A stretch of DNA of 64,000 nucleotides from Petrolisthes cinctipes (GCA_033782935.1 JAWQEG010001376.1:372001-436000), one strand, 5' to 3'. Numbered from the stretch's first letter, positions 1 to 11,144 are shown. Notes: generated by a model not told the origin, from the letters alone. Numbers and translations are program-made.

Positions 1-28
1 ATGCGTCTTCTATTTAAGCCACTCGATC

Positions 29-111
29 AACCCGGGTTGGCAACCTGTGTTGCTCCGAAAAACCCGGGTTGTATGGTATAAATAGAACACGCCGACCACC
101 AACCCGGGTTG
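29..111. promoter_or_regulatory. Three AACCCGGGTT palindromes around the Harbinger promoter
   Basis: The perfect 10-bp palindrome AACCCGGGTT occurs at 29-38, 61-70 and 102-111, each extended by G or C on one side. They bracket the TATA box at 77-84 and end 27 bp before the first codon of the Harbinger transposase. Regularly placed palindromes in the subterminal DNA of an element are typical transposase or accessory Myb-protein binding sites; that role is inferred. The outer terminal repeat of the element is not identifiable because the window starts here. Confidence 0.6.
77..84 (+). promoter_or_regulatory. TATA box of Harbinger transposase
   Basis: TATAAATA lies 55 bp upstream of the ATG at 139, leaving a very short 5' untranslated leader, as is common in compact DNA transposons. 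Confidence 0.6.
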
Positions 112-138
112 ATGTTCCTTTGTTTGTAAACATTGAAG

Positions 139-2261
139 ATGACATCACAAGACCCAGCAGAGCAGTTTTTCCCAGTATTGTGCGCGGCACTCGCAGAATT
201 CGATGATGAATCTAGTGATTCCCTACCTGCACATGTTGGTAGTGTAGTTATGGGCTTCGCAGATATGTCACGGTAAGGAAAAGTTGTTTGATACTAGAAA
301 AGGCCTTCACGCTGGACCATAACATTTTTCCACTGTCATCTGTAATCCAGCTTCAACCTCAGGGCATCCAGCTATTTTATTAGTTCTTTTTTCTGAATGA
401 TGGACTGCATCGAGAGAAATGATTTCCCTCTGCATAAATTGAATGATGGAAATCGGGGTGTTTCACATGAAATTAATTAGAATAGAAGTTGCATTGTGGA
501 TAAATTTTTCACCTTAAATTACAAAACAAGTGTGAATAAGAATATTTTTTAACATACAGTAATGCAATAGATATATCTCTACTCTGCATAACTTTCATTC
601 AATGCACTTTCAGTCACAAACGTAACCATCTTTTTAGGTGACAGGTTTTTGCACCAGAATCAACTTCCAAGATCATTTGTACCATGATGTTTCACATACC
701 ATGTAATAAGGTAAATTTACAGAAGTACTGAGTTCAATATATTGTATATTTTAGTATCATTACCTACTATTTTGGACCATTCTAAGACACTTTTCATCTA
801 TGATGTTTCTCTCGGAGATGCCCCGTTTTACAAACATAATTTGGAAATTAGTCTGACCTAACCTAACCTAGACCACAGAAGACTACCGGTATCTTACCTG
901 GGCAAACTACCGGGACCTAACCTAGGCAAACTACCGGGATATAACCGATGTAAACTATCATAAAGTGACCAGGGAAAATTCCCGGGACCTAGCCGGGCCT
1001 GGCGCGGCCCTAGCCAAGAACGCAGTACTTCTGTAATTATACCTGTAATAAATCAGATCTTGGGTTGGCCAGAACATCCGCTTTTACAGTTGTTTGCACT
1101 ACAGTACCACCGGAGTGATGTATAGACTACTGTGCTAATAGTGTTTTGCTCCTGTGTTTCAGAACACATGAAGAAAGTGATCGTTCATTTCCTGGAGACT
1201 TATTGGCCATGGATGAAAGAATATTCTTCCAGCATCTTCGTGTTACAAAGTATGCATTTCACTATTTGCTGGAGAAGATAACGAAATATGATGCTCCATC
1301 CAGAGTCCATGGCAAAGAAGAGATTCCTGCCATCAAAAGATTATCGTTAACATTATGGTTTTTAGGAAACAAGACAATATTTCGGGAAACTGCAGTTCAG
1401 GTTCAAAGGACAATCAGTGCTGTGCATCGTGTGTTCTATGCAACTATTCTTTTAATATGCCAATTAACAGATCAGATAATTAGTTGGCCATCAAATGTTG
1501 ATGAAACTGAAACAGAATTTTATGAAATTGCAAGATTTCCTATTATTGTTGGAGCTATAGATGCAACTCATAAAAAACTTCAGGCCCCAGAAAAGCAGCA
1601 GAAAGATTACTTAGATCGTACAATGACCCACAGTGTCGTGTTGCTCGCAGTGTGTGATGCAAACAAGAAATTTACTCATATATCAACAGGATGTCCTGGA
1701 AGTATTCATGATCAGCGATGTTTAGACCTCTCCCACAAGTTAAGTTCTGCTTTTAGAAATCCACCTAATGATTCTTTTCCCAGGCATGAGTTGCATTTAG
1801 CTGGTGACTCAGGATTTAAATTAGAAACAAGTTTAATGATTCCATTCAAAGATCTTGGGCACCTAACAAATAAACAGTCCATATCCAATAACAAATTATC
1901 AAAGTCTAGAGTCGTAATAGAAAATGCTTTTGGTCTATTGAAGGGTAGGTTTCGATGCCTGAAACATCTGGAGGTTGACATAAACAATGTGACATCAATT
2001 ATCGTTGCATGTTGCGTAATTCACAACATAGCTAGTATGTTCCCTGATCGATTCCCCTTGCCTGAAGTGTCTGAGGCTTCTGGTGAACCACCTGGTGTAG
2101 AGTGTCCCATGAAAATCCTTACCAGAGGGCAGCAGAAAAAAGAAATCACAATTGTAATAATTTGCATTAAGAGTCGTCATTCTAATGTACAGCTCCGGAC
2201 AGATCAATGGTCCACACCCCATCCATCAGCGACTTGGTTTGGGCCTCGTCGGATCTGGTAA
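139..2261 (+). CDS. PIF/Harbinger (HARBI1-like) DDE transposase, two exons, 3' end cut by an insertion
   Basis: This is a DDE nuclease of the PIF/Harbinger superfamily (DDE_Tnp_4), acting in the nucleus on its own element ends. Exon 1 is 139-272 and starts MTSQDPAEQFF; its donor is GTAAGG at 273. Exon 2 starts at 1163 after 'tgtgtttcag'. Phase 2 joining gives an open SR-THEESDRSF junction. Exon 2 shows the catalytic blocks GAIDATHKKL (first Asp), LAGDSGFKL (second Asp), IENAFGLLKGRFR (Glu) and the VACCVIHNI helix, so the core looks intact. From about 2187 the frame runs into a TA-flanked element, so roughly the last 25 residues to the stop at 2261 are foreign. The intron (273-1162) carries a MITE. 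Harbinger elements usually also encode a Myb-like protein; only a weak candidate is seen (4550-4708). Confidence 0.9.
710..1043. mobile_element. GGTA-family MITE with 8-bp TSD, in Harbinger intron
   Basis: The terminal inverted repeats are GGTAAATTTACAGAAGTACT on the left and, read inverted, GGTATAATTACAGAAGTACT on the right. The flanks are identical 8-mers TGTAATAA at 702-709 and 1044-1051, a target site duplication. The interior has CCTAACCTAACC and repeated 'actaccgggacctaacc' units. No coding capacity. The same family recurs at 53954-54308 and 62602-63139. Confidence 0.85.
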
Positions 2262-2423
2262 CAGTTGCAGGTGGAGGGAGGGGGGATGTTAGTGGGAGAG
2301 GAGGAGAGAAATGTGGGCGGAGCTATATAGGAGGGTAACGAATGATCAGGTAGAGAGACGTGTGTCAGGAGGAATGAATGAAGCATACACTGTGAACGGT
2401 ATCGAATCACCAATAGTATAAAG

Positions 2424-2612
2424 CAGGGTTCTTTAAACTTTTTCAGTCGTGACTCAGTTTTTACTATGACATCATTCTCGCGACCCATACAGAAAGATCT
2501 TTTACAAATGATCAGAATTATCAACCAAAGAAAATACATGGCCAGAAACTGAAACGTAATATTTATGATTAAAAGGAATTCTAACCAGAATTATAAACAC
2601 TGCCTCACCTAC

Positions 2613-2650
<38 letters not shown>

Positions 2651-2869
2651 CTCTCTCAAGAAGGCTAATATTTGTGCAATGATTTTGTTTTATTGATAAT
2701 TAAATATATGAATATTCGATTATAAAAATACGTTAGGTGGATTCATGTATGAACTTCATATTTATTTTATTGTCACGAACATTATTATTCTATTTTATTC
2801 ATGTATTTACTTTTGTGAGCCTGCGACCCAGTTTGGAGGAATTCGGGACCCGTAGTTTGAAGAATCCTC
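2424..2869. mobile_element. hAT-type MITE nested in palindromic element
   Basis: Termini are CAGGGTTCTTT and, at the other end, GAATCCTC. The flanks gtataaag (2416-2423) and gtttaaag (2870-2877) are an 8-bp target duplication with one change. The interior contains 'gtcgtgactcag' and 'gcgacccagtttgg' blocks and a (CT)n tract. It is the same insertion as at 59043-59471 and 60949-61377. Confidence 0.8.
2617..2659 (+). repeat. (CT)n microsatellite
   Basis: An almost pure CT tract inside the hAT MITE; the related copies at 59 kb and 61 kb have only short CT/GA runs here, so it expanded in this copy. Confidence 0.9.
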
Positions 2870-4549
2870 GTTTAAAGAAGTGCATACTGCATTAACGTAG
2901 GTGGATATAGGAGAGAAGAAATGTGATGATATGAGGCGAGGGTGAGGGGGAAGAGGGTAAGACAAATGAAGGTGATTAGTTGAAAAGTAATAACAAACAA
3001 ATATAATTAGAATATCTGTTACATTATGTCCTTTAAATAAAGGCACTGTCTTTTGTTCACCATCGTAGTGGGATAGACTACTGAATATATATTATCCTTT
3101 GGATATTAGACAGCTATCCCTGTATTCCTTTTATCCCTCGTGCTTGCCCCGTAGGGGAGTATTGCCTGTAATGATGTGGGCAATACTTTAAGGGTTTGGG
3201 TGCCCCTTCGGCCCCCGCCACTAGCTTATATTTCTTCAACTGTCCCTCCTTTCTTCCTATTTCATTCTTGCTTGCTGTCACACCTCTCTATCACCTTTTC
3301 CTGGTGCTAAATGACCTCGCTGTTGCGCCACCTAATATCAATCCAATTCCTCGTGCTTGTAGTCCACCCTATTTATCACCTTCTCCCAAGCCCAGCTGTT
3401 TTTTTTTCTTTTTCGGCAGAAGACGGTTTAATTTTCTAACTTTTTTAACAATCATATTTGTCAACAAATTCATTAAGCTATTTACCAGGATTTTTTTCTT
3501 CTAAATATGCATTTCCTTAAAAATAATCGATGTTAAACTTAAATAGGCGCCGCTATATGGCGTTTTCAATAAACTTGGTCTAATTTTATGCATAGGCTAT
3601 TATATTACAGTATCTCTCAAGTAACTGGCAACCTTACACATCATCCCTACTGTCTTATCCCTCTCTCGCTTGCCCTTCCCTTCTTTCTTACCGTTTATCT
3701 TTTCTTTCTCATATTTTTAACCTTCTCATTCGTTCTTAATAAGTTTTAATGACATAGGCCTTTCTCCCTTATCACTTATAGTCCAATTATATGATTCGAA
3801 AAACTGCGGCTGAGATTATGTTGTTGATCACATTTTAGTTCTCAATATGTAGAGGTTAATTGATTGATTGATATTAGGCGCCGCAACAGCGAGGTCATAT
3901 AGCGCTAGAAAACGGTGATAGAGAGGCGAGACAGCAAGAAGGAAGGAAGTAGAAAGAAAAGAGTGGTAGTTGAAAAACTAAAAGTATCTTCACTCTGTTG
4001 GTGCTGTGAAGCTGCAGAAGACATTGTAAAAAGATATTAGTGTTTAAATTTCTTTGTTGTTTTTTTATAGCAATAATACTCTGGATGGTGATATAAGGAA
4101 AAGATTACCTGTATATATTTGTAGTTAAACCAGGATTTAGCCTTGTAGAATAGGTACAAGTTTGAGGTTAATTAAGCAGGAGTAAATTTTACGAGTCTGT
4201 TACAACGATCATGCTACTGTAACCCAGGCTCATGCCATTACACCCATCAGTGGGATTATATGGGCCATGGATGATACTGTTGTATAATTGGAAAAGGCAA
4301 CTATGGATATATATCAACTGGTAGTGGAGGTGAGGGGCTTCAATTGTCAATTTGTAAGTATAGGTAGGTCTGAAGCAGTGTACTCTCTAATAATGGTGAA
4401 ACAAAGAAATTACAACATTTATGTGCACTGTATTATGTCCCCACAAAAATGGAGAAGAACATGCATTATAAACCAAAACAAAATTTTTAGTTCCTCTTCA
4501 GAAACACAAGCCCATACACCAAAGTCATATTTTAATTAAGTAGAACGTT

Positions 4550-4708
4550 TTAAAGGAAAGTAACACCATACCGGTACATACATTGCAAGCTTCGGACATC
4601 ATCTTTACTGACTTCTAGTACCGGTATAGCATATTCCACCTCGATAGTGACTGGCTCATCGACAGGGTTATCATCAGTTGTGTCTGGAGGAGGTACACGC
4701 ACTACCAC
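4550..4708 (-). pseudogene. Possible exon of unknown (Harbinger accessory?) ORF
   Basis: A minus-strand open frame of about 52 codons reads VRVPPPDTTDDNPVDEPVTI and then a short tail ending at a TAA at 4550-4552. The acidic, proline-rich composition looks coding and many Harbinger elements carry a second, convergent Myb/SANT-type gene, but no SANT motif is visible. The link to Harbinger rests only on position. Confidence 0.25.
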
Positions 4709-5453
4709 TCACTCTTTAAATATGTAATTGGATAACCATTTTTGTCCATGATAATATATCATCCAAATGAATGCACAAGCAATTTCTTATTATAATGGAC
4801 AGAAAAAGTACATGTTAATTGCTGAGAATTACTTGTATAATGCTGTAAATACCTATCTATTCTTAAAATTATGGTCAACAATGATGTGCCAGTTCCAAGT
4901 GGTCCATCATCAGCACCATGTTAGAGTTATACTGGCATTAAAGTAATTAGAAAATTGCACTATTACTTTAGACATGAGAGAAGGAAGCCCAGTTACTTCA
5001 AACTTTTGTAGTCTCATTACATAATGCTTTACAGCTACGGCACAGTACTTCAACAGCTGTAAATGATGTAAAAAATGATTATGCACAACCATTTCATTGA
5101 ACAGATTGCAATATAGAGTTATATAATACCAGTACTATATACACAAAACTACTAGACACTATTTATACCTTCATGCCGTTGTACTAAACCAGGGTGTCTA
5201 AAATGCTGATAAGCAATAACAAATGCCCTTTTATTGGACTGCAAAGGGCAGAAAGGACACTTAAACCTGTAATTGAAAGTAACAACTGTAGACAGAATAT
5301 ATTCGTAAGGTCATTCAACAATATATAATAGAGGCAATAGAAACACTACTGTATTAAAATACTGTGGCTTAAAGGAAATAGAAAAAGATGACCAAAGTAA
5401 AATGTACACATCAAATAATTCCATGTTCTACTTGAAGTTTGAAGTTTGATGGG

Positions 5454-5545
5454 TAATATTAGTAAACAATCCATAAAATATTTCATATTGGTAAACAATC
5501 CATAAAATATTTAATATTGGTAAATAATCCATAAATCATTTAATA
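5454..5545 (+). repeat. Tandem repeat, about 30-bp unit, three copies
   Basis: The unit tattggtaaacaatccataa is followed by a variable aaatattta-type tail; three successive copies diverge slightly. Confidence 0.8.
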
Positions 5546-5591
5546 CTTTTCTGTTCTAGAATCAGCCAGAGCTGACCCAAGCTAGCTGAGC

Positions 5592-5690
5592 TGGACTTGA
5601 CCAAACTACTGGGACCTAACCTGGGCAAATTACTAAATTCTAACCAAGGCAGACTACTGGGACTTAACTTTGACAGACAACAGTGTGTGG
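5592..5690. repeat. Degenerate 'ACTACTGGGACCTAACC' repeats
   Basis: Two to three decayed units such as 'aaactactgggacctaacc' and 'gactactgggacttaac' match the interior of the GGTA-family MITEs at 710, 53954 and 62602. No terminal repeats are visible, so this is a relic. Confidence 0.5.
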
Positions 5691-6221
5691 AGCCTTTTAA
5701 ATTAAGTTATTAGAGGGTCAAGCATGGTCAAAATGCATTGGTGCCCTTTCATTTCATCATAAATAAAGGGAATAATGGAATTCAAATCAAGAGGTATAAA
5801 AATGCGGCACATTCTTCAATAATATTTCCAGGTTACTCTACCCACAATTTGGTGTCCAGTATTTCAATCAACAATTTTCATAACATGTCAGGCTGATATT
5901 AGCATGGAATAACTGTAGTCACAGGAAGAGGAACATCTCTTCTTCAGTCCAGTACCACCCTGTTGAGTTGGCTGTGACTGGCTGTGCAAAATAATAGACA
6001 TTTTCCTCAAATGCTACTGATTAGGGTACTCATGCCACTTCAAAATCATATTTTCTTTATGTATTTTGAAGATCACGTCTCATGTTATGTTAAAATGCCA
6101 TATATATTTTCCGTCCCGCGACGCTGAATGTTGCCAGATACTTCCAGAAAAATAATACACCACAACGGAATCTAATTCAATCGCTTTGCTCGCGAAAAAT
6201 TCACTACATCGCGCGCCAGCA

Positions 6222-6800
6222 TGTACGCAATGGTATTAGACCTGGAGCTGACGGAAATTTCAATTACATCTTGAGTACAAAAGGTTTGAGTGTTGGAATC
6301 CATTCAGAGTCCATTACAGACCACTCATCGGTGATTTTTAAGTTGTCCAGTTGGTGAGTTTGGTAAGGGGAGCTCCTTGAACTGCCCCCCAAAATCAGTT
6401 TAAATTACATTTTGCAGTACATCAACCAGACTGGTGCCAAAAGTTTTGGTTTTACAGTCTGATTAGGGATATGGCGTTCTTAAGTTGTGAATTTGGTGCT
6501 AAGTCCACTAAAGAACGACCTAAAGATGGCGCTATTGTGCAATTTAAATCACATGTTGAGTACATCAATCAAACTTAATGATAACGTTCTTCACACCTCA
6601 CTGATTGAGAATTCGTAGTTCTTAAGCGACAAATTTGGTGCAAAACCCATTAAAGAATGGCCTAAAGTTGGTGCTACTACCAGCACATTTCAAGTACATG
6701 AATGAAACCTAGTGGAATTGTGCTTTACAACTCACTGATCAAGAATGGTTAATTCCTAAAAGACAAATTTGGTGCAAAACTATTTTAAGAATGGGATAAA
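6222..6800 (+). repeat. Left TIR made of about 135-bp diverged subrepeats
   Basis: Four to five imperfect units follow each other, each with an 'aaagaatggcctaaagttgg'-like start, an 'acatgttgagtacatcaat'-like middle and an 'aatttggtgcaaaac'-like end. The right TIR retains the first part of unit 1 joined to unit 4, so copy number differs between ends. Confidence 0.65.
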
Positions 6801-6998
6801 GGGCCACATAAACAACTTTGTTTCCGTCAGTTTAATAACCATCAACTTTCTGATTGCTTAAAAAAGTATTTATGAAAATATGAAGTCACTGTATACTGGA
6901 TATGTAAAAAATCCTAAATTACATTCATTTGCATATGAGTGAATCAGAGAAAAAATTTCTATCGTTGTGTGCTTCTTGTTTGTTTGATAACTTTGGTT

Positions 6999-9497
6999 TT
7001 ATTCATAATCACCTGATCTGTCCTCTTCATCATCATCGCCCGAACTGTCCTCTTCATCAGATGATGCAATCTCCATGTCATATTCTGCCTCTTTCTCTAT
7101 TTCATGTAGTTCCTCTTCCTCTGGGATGAGAGTTTCTGGGAGTTGCTCTCCATCAACCCATACAGGTTTGTACTGGCCATCAACTAACTGCCAGCCATTT
7201 TCTTCTGTCGGATGCTGCTCTATGTGACTCTGATCTGCACTGGCCCACAAGTTGGCAACAAATGCTGCTCGCTTTATGTGGGTACTGACCTCATCTTCAC
7301 ATGGTGGGAGTCCACTAGCATCAATACCCCTCAAACTGGAAAACAGATTTTTTCCATATCTCTGATATCTACAGTTGTTAAGGCTGGCGTTTAGCTTAGT
7401 TCCATAAACATTGGCTGTAAAGTTCAAGAGGGTTGTTTTCGTGGCATCAGAAACTTGTGTATCTCGTGCCATAACTGTGAAAGCATTCTGGTAGTCTGGT
7501 CGTTTTTCAAGTATTTTGAATGGCCTAACTTTACCCTTTCATATGAAAGACAAGGTGTAGCCCGATCCAGTGAAGGAATGAGAGGCTGGTAATGCTTCAC
7601 AAAGATCTGGTCCAAGCTCCTGAACAATTGCAGTCAAACAGCCGGTTGTTCTTTGCAGCAGTTCCAATATCCATCCAGAGTCGTGACTGAAACTTATTGC
7701 AATGGTACAATAATATCACTGCAACATCTGTATCGGATGCCCTGACCACAATGTCGCTATTGGAACAGTCTTTAAATATTGCATGAAGGCAGATCTTTGT
7801 GTCAGCCTCTTCGTGGTCATTGCTTAAGCTTTCTACTGTGCTGCTTTGGATCACACCCTCTTCTACCTTGAATCGGTAGCAATACCCTGGAACATCTAGG
7901 ATGACTTCCTTGTGCTTTATAATTTCTGCATAGGAGAGGTCCTGCCATTCACTGGCAAGAAACTGAGGAAGTTGTTTTTTGAATGACCTGGAGTTTAGGG
8001 CATCATTCATATCTCATGGCACTCGTCGCTGCTCTGGCCCAGTGATGACAAATGTTCTGTTGTCAGCTCCCCTTCTGTCCCGTTCAGTGTCCTTTATTGA
8101 TGGTTGTGGATAGTCATCAAAGACAATGTGAATGGATTTGGCTGAACTTCTAAGAATCTGGATAAGAATACTCCTGGCTAGTCCTCCGTAAGTTGGGGGC
8201 AAACTTGTTGGCAAGCTGTGAAGTAGAAACTGCCCATCTATGATATGAGCACTTACTTCCACTGGCCTGTCATGGTCTTTCACACTGTTTTCCAAAATTT
8301 CAAACAAAGCACTCTTGTTAGTCTTTGCCATCACTTCATCTGGGCTAGCCATGGTCAGAGTTACTGGGGTTAGTGGGTAACGGAGGACATGCCGCATGTC
8401 CATGTCAAGTTTCCTATTGGTAGCAAGAACAAGGAGACGACCCATCAGATCACGTGCCCCTTTGAGGGCTGCAACTACATTGTTCCTGGCTCGACGATTG
8501 GTTGCAGATTCATCAAATGTTTTCAGCTTTTCCTTCTTGATAGGTCTTTCGAAGTTCAGGGAGTCTTTTTCACACGATTCTATGAATTCCTTGTGCCTGG
8601 CTTTCCCTTTTGTTGGTACTCCAAGGAGACTTTGTTGAATTTCTTCACTGGCACCCTTTCCAGTGGTGATGTTGGATAGTGTCTCTGGAGCATGGTTTTT
8701 ATCAAATGGATTGTTTGTGTTGCAAATGTGGTTGATGATCTTCTGTAGGTCTTCATTGTCTTGTTGAATTCGTCTTGGACGCAGTTCTAGTGTGACATCT
8801 TTTGTGATAAGCCCGGTCATTTCTTGAAGTTGAGTGATAAAGGATGCTCTTGTAGCTTTTGTGATAATTCATCGCAGTCTTGCAGAGTAATCATTGGTGA
8901 ATGAGGTGATTCCTATCAGGCGAGATGCAGCATCAGCATTGATTGTCTGCTCTAATGCCAATTCAATAGGAATTCTGCTGAAGTCATGTTCTGTTCTCCT
9001 CACAGTGAAGCAACCATTGTTGAGGATCTCTCTGAGCCCAGAATGAGTGCATCCATGTTCAGCAAATCCAGTTTTTCCTGTGCAAATTACAGAATAAGCA
9101 AGTAGCGGGGATTATTGCAGATGAAGTAGATTTGGCATTGTCATCTGCTCTTGTAGAAGAGCGGAGATGCGGCACACTCCTATCGCTAGTGTCAGATTTC
9201 CTATCCTCAGAAAAAATAGTTGTGGAACTCACAGCTGTGAATTTCTGATAGCAGGCCATGTGATAGCCATCTGTCTCAGTAGGACGTTGTGGCAAACTGA
9301 CAACTACATCATAATACACTGACTTTGCAAACTTGAGGTTTTTCACGCCTGTTTTGGGCTGCAGCCTGCACAACACACCATTTTTTTTTATCAATGGGCA
9401 AAATGTCACAACAATCTTTCTTCACAGTCCTTTTCCCAGAAACGTGAAGAATACATCTTCTGACTCCGGGGACATCACTGCTTCCAGTTGGCTCCAT
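6999..9497 (-). pseudogene. Decayed gene of an unassigned metazoan repeat-borne family
   Basis: Open pieces follow in order on the minus strand: 9497-9309 and 9409-9059 (Cys-rich start, frameshifted; HMACYQKFTAVS, then CLFC), about 9060-8870 (IELALEQTINADAASRLIGI, ending in a stop), 8820-8014, 8010-7597 (NDHEEADTKICLHAIF, then VVRASDTDVAVILLYH), and 7627-6999 (LPPCEDEVSTHIKRAAF, then a tail rich in Asp, Glu and Ser). The intact product would be about 800 residues. The D-x-D following a hydrophobic strand recalls PIN/FEN-like nucleases, but that is only a visual analogy. From memory, similar proteins are abundant and uncharacterised in decapods and other marine invertebrates. The enclosing inverted repeats suggest a transposon gene. 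At least four frameshifts or stops make this copy non-functional. Confidence 0.6.
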
Positions 9498-9639
9498 TTA
9501 AGTGTTTCTGATAGTGGCTGCCTGAAAATAAAAGGGGTTTTATAAGCAAATATTCACCTTAAGGGACATTTGATCCAAAAATATCCTAATGAAATAGAGG
9601 GATGTGAAAAACACAATTCCACTAGGTGTTTTAAATGTG

Positions 9640-10250
9640 CCGGTGTATTATGCAAAACGCAGGACCATGCAGATTCCAGGACGAGAGAGAAAAAGCGATT
9701 ATAGCGACACCTGTCGGTGCGCAAGTAAAACAGGAGTGTTCAGTATTATTAAATATGCATTTTTGATACATTTCAGCTAATTAATTTAATTATTTAATTA
9801 ATTTAATTATTATTGATTTTCAGGAAAAAAACGTCTCTTTTTATCAAATTAATTACTATAAATGACTAATATAAATAAAAAATAAACATAAATTAATTTG
9901 GTAAGAAAAGCCGTTTTTAAAGAATAAAATATTAAAAACAATTAAATTAATTAATTAAAATTTATTTTTAATTACAAAACATAATGCTATTTAACTTTAA
10001 AATGTTTATTTTTTATTTATATTAGTCATTTATAGTAATTAATTTGATAAAAGAGCCGTTTTTTTCCTGAAAATCAATAATAATTAAATAAATTAAATAA
10101 TTAAATTAATTAGCTGAAATGTATTAAAAATGCATATTTAATAATATTGAACACTCCTGTTTTACTTGCGCACCGACAGGTGTCGCTATAATCGCTTTTT
10201 CTCTCTCGTCCTGGAATCTGCATGGTCCTGCGGTTTGCATAATACACCGG
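9640..10250. mobile_element. Palindromic AT-rich MITE inside the right TIR
   Basis: About 270 bp from CCGGTGTATTATGCAAAACG is repeated inverted up to 10250 (...TTTGCATAATACACCGG) with very few mismatches, so the element is almost a perfect hairpin. The flanks 'aaatgtg' and 'tagtagcgcc' re-join to the uninterrupted sequence seen in the left TIR near 6680-6700, which defines the insertion. No coding capacity. Confidence 0.85.
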
Positions 10251-10362
10251 TAGTAGCGCCAACTTTAGGCCATTCTTAAATATATTCCAACACTCAAACC
10301 TTTTGTATTCAAGATGTAATTTAAATTTCCGTCAGCTCCAGCATTATATGGGGCGTCGCGGG

Positions 10363-11141
10363 ACGAAATAGGTTCCACGAACATTTTGGAATGTTCTAAA
10401 TGTTCGCGGAACGACTCTGAAATCAAAGCATTTGCTAGACGCTTCGATCGACGTTGGATTTTTGAAGAGCGACATCGCTCTAAGGCTCCCTTTTGTTCGC
10501 CCAAATTCGTTGGAGCGACTTTTGGAGCGCCTTTTTTGCAGTACAAGAATCTTCGCGTGTCACCCAGCACGGTGTGTGTGAGCCAGCTGCTAGGTTCGAG
10601 CATTATATAAGACGGCAGCGTGGGACCTGAGGTCAGTGAGCACGAGGCATCCACACAGCGTGGAATTCTCAGCATCGACAATTGGCGACAATCAGCGTCG
10701 AGGGACGGAAAACAGCATGTGGGAGTCGGTCCCTCGACGCTGAATGTTACCAAATTCAACAACCATCAGATCACATCGGAAAAAAACAAAACAAACAAAC
10801 CGCTTCTCGTGGACTCCAGCCTGGGTCCATAACATTGGCAGTCCGTCGCCGTATCCACTCTGCCACCCCCTCCAAAAAATACAAATTACATAATAAATTA
10901 CGATAATATCTACGACAAAGCCCTAATATATTGTTAAATATCCATGCCTACCATTTATGTATATACACTACCGCCCAAAAGTTCCTTACCTCGGCCAACC
11001 AGTTTCCAACTTTTAGATTAATTTGTATCGTCTTTTTCTGGTTGACACCGAGACAATCATGAACATCTGAAGCAGCCTTTTTTAATATAATATAACACTC
11101 TTTTATATTCAGTCAGTCAATACAATTCTGACTCTACCCAT
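10363..11141. other. Unclassified region with a promoter-like segment and hairpin
   Basis: It contains 'gagcattatataagacgg' (TATA-like, 10598-10615) and an inverted pair cagcgtcgagggacgg / gtccctcgacgctg (10695-10741). 'cgacgctgaatgtt' at 10736 also occurs at 6119. It may be the end of a retroelement or a duplicated outer part of the 6.1-10.4 kb element; no ORF supports either. Confidence 0.35.
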
Positions 11142-11144
11142 TTA

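Larger units (their letters stand above)
2190..3975. mobile_element. Truncated palindromic TA-flanked element (copy 1)
   Basis: It begins CAGCTCCGGACAGATCAA just after a TA at 2188-2189, the terminus of the family seen complete at 58811-61611. It includes a left arm with 'gctatatagg', a nested hAT MITE, a central segment (about 3360-3870) and roughly 100 bp of right arm ('caacagcgaggtc' onward), then stops near 3975. The centre is in the opposite orientation to that in the 58.8-kb copy relative to the left arm. The insertion cuts the 3' end of the Harbinger transposase. Confidence 0.75.
3976..6105. other. AT-rich stretch without a clear gene
   Basis: It follows the truncated palindromic element and may include the rest of the interrupted Harbinger element, but no inverted terminal repeat closing that element was found. 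Apart from the weak minus-strand frame at 4550-4708, a 29-32-bp tandem repeat (5454-5545) and a degenerate CCTAACC block (5592-5690), nothing could be recognised. Confidence 0.5.
6113..10362. mobile_element. Long-TIR element carrying an unassigned gene
   Basis: Sequence at 6113-6800 recurs inverted at about 9590-9639 plus 10251-10362, for example ctggagctgacggaaattt at 6242 and its complement ending at 10341, and CGTCCCGCGACGC at both outer edges. Between them is one minus-strand decayed gene (6999-9497). The right TIR is split by a palindromic MITE. The left TIR has more internal subrepeats than the right. Outer boundaries and a target duplication could not be fixed, because about 105 bp between CGTCCCGCGACGC and the CTGGAGCTG block on the left is missing on the right. 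Confidence 0.6.

Noticed and set aside
3196..3504. 102-codon open frame rich in Pro and Phe
   Set aside because: It lies across the arm and centre of the palindromic element and is broken in the other copy.
6999..7129. Plus-strand frame at 6929-7129 as a peptide gene
   Set aside because: It is the complement of the acidic C-terminal tail of the minus-strand gene.
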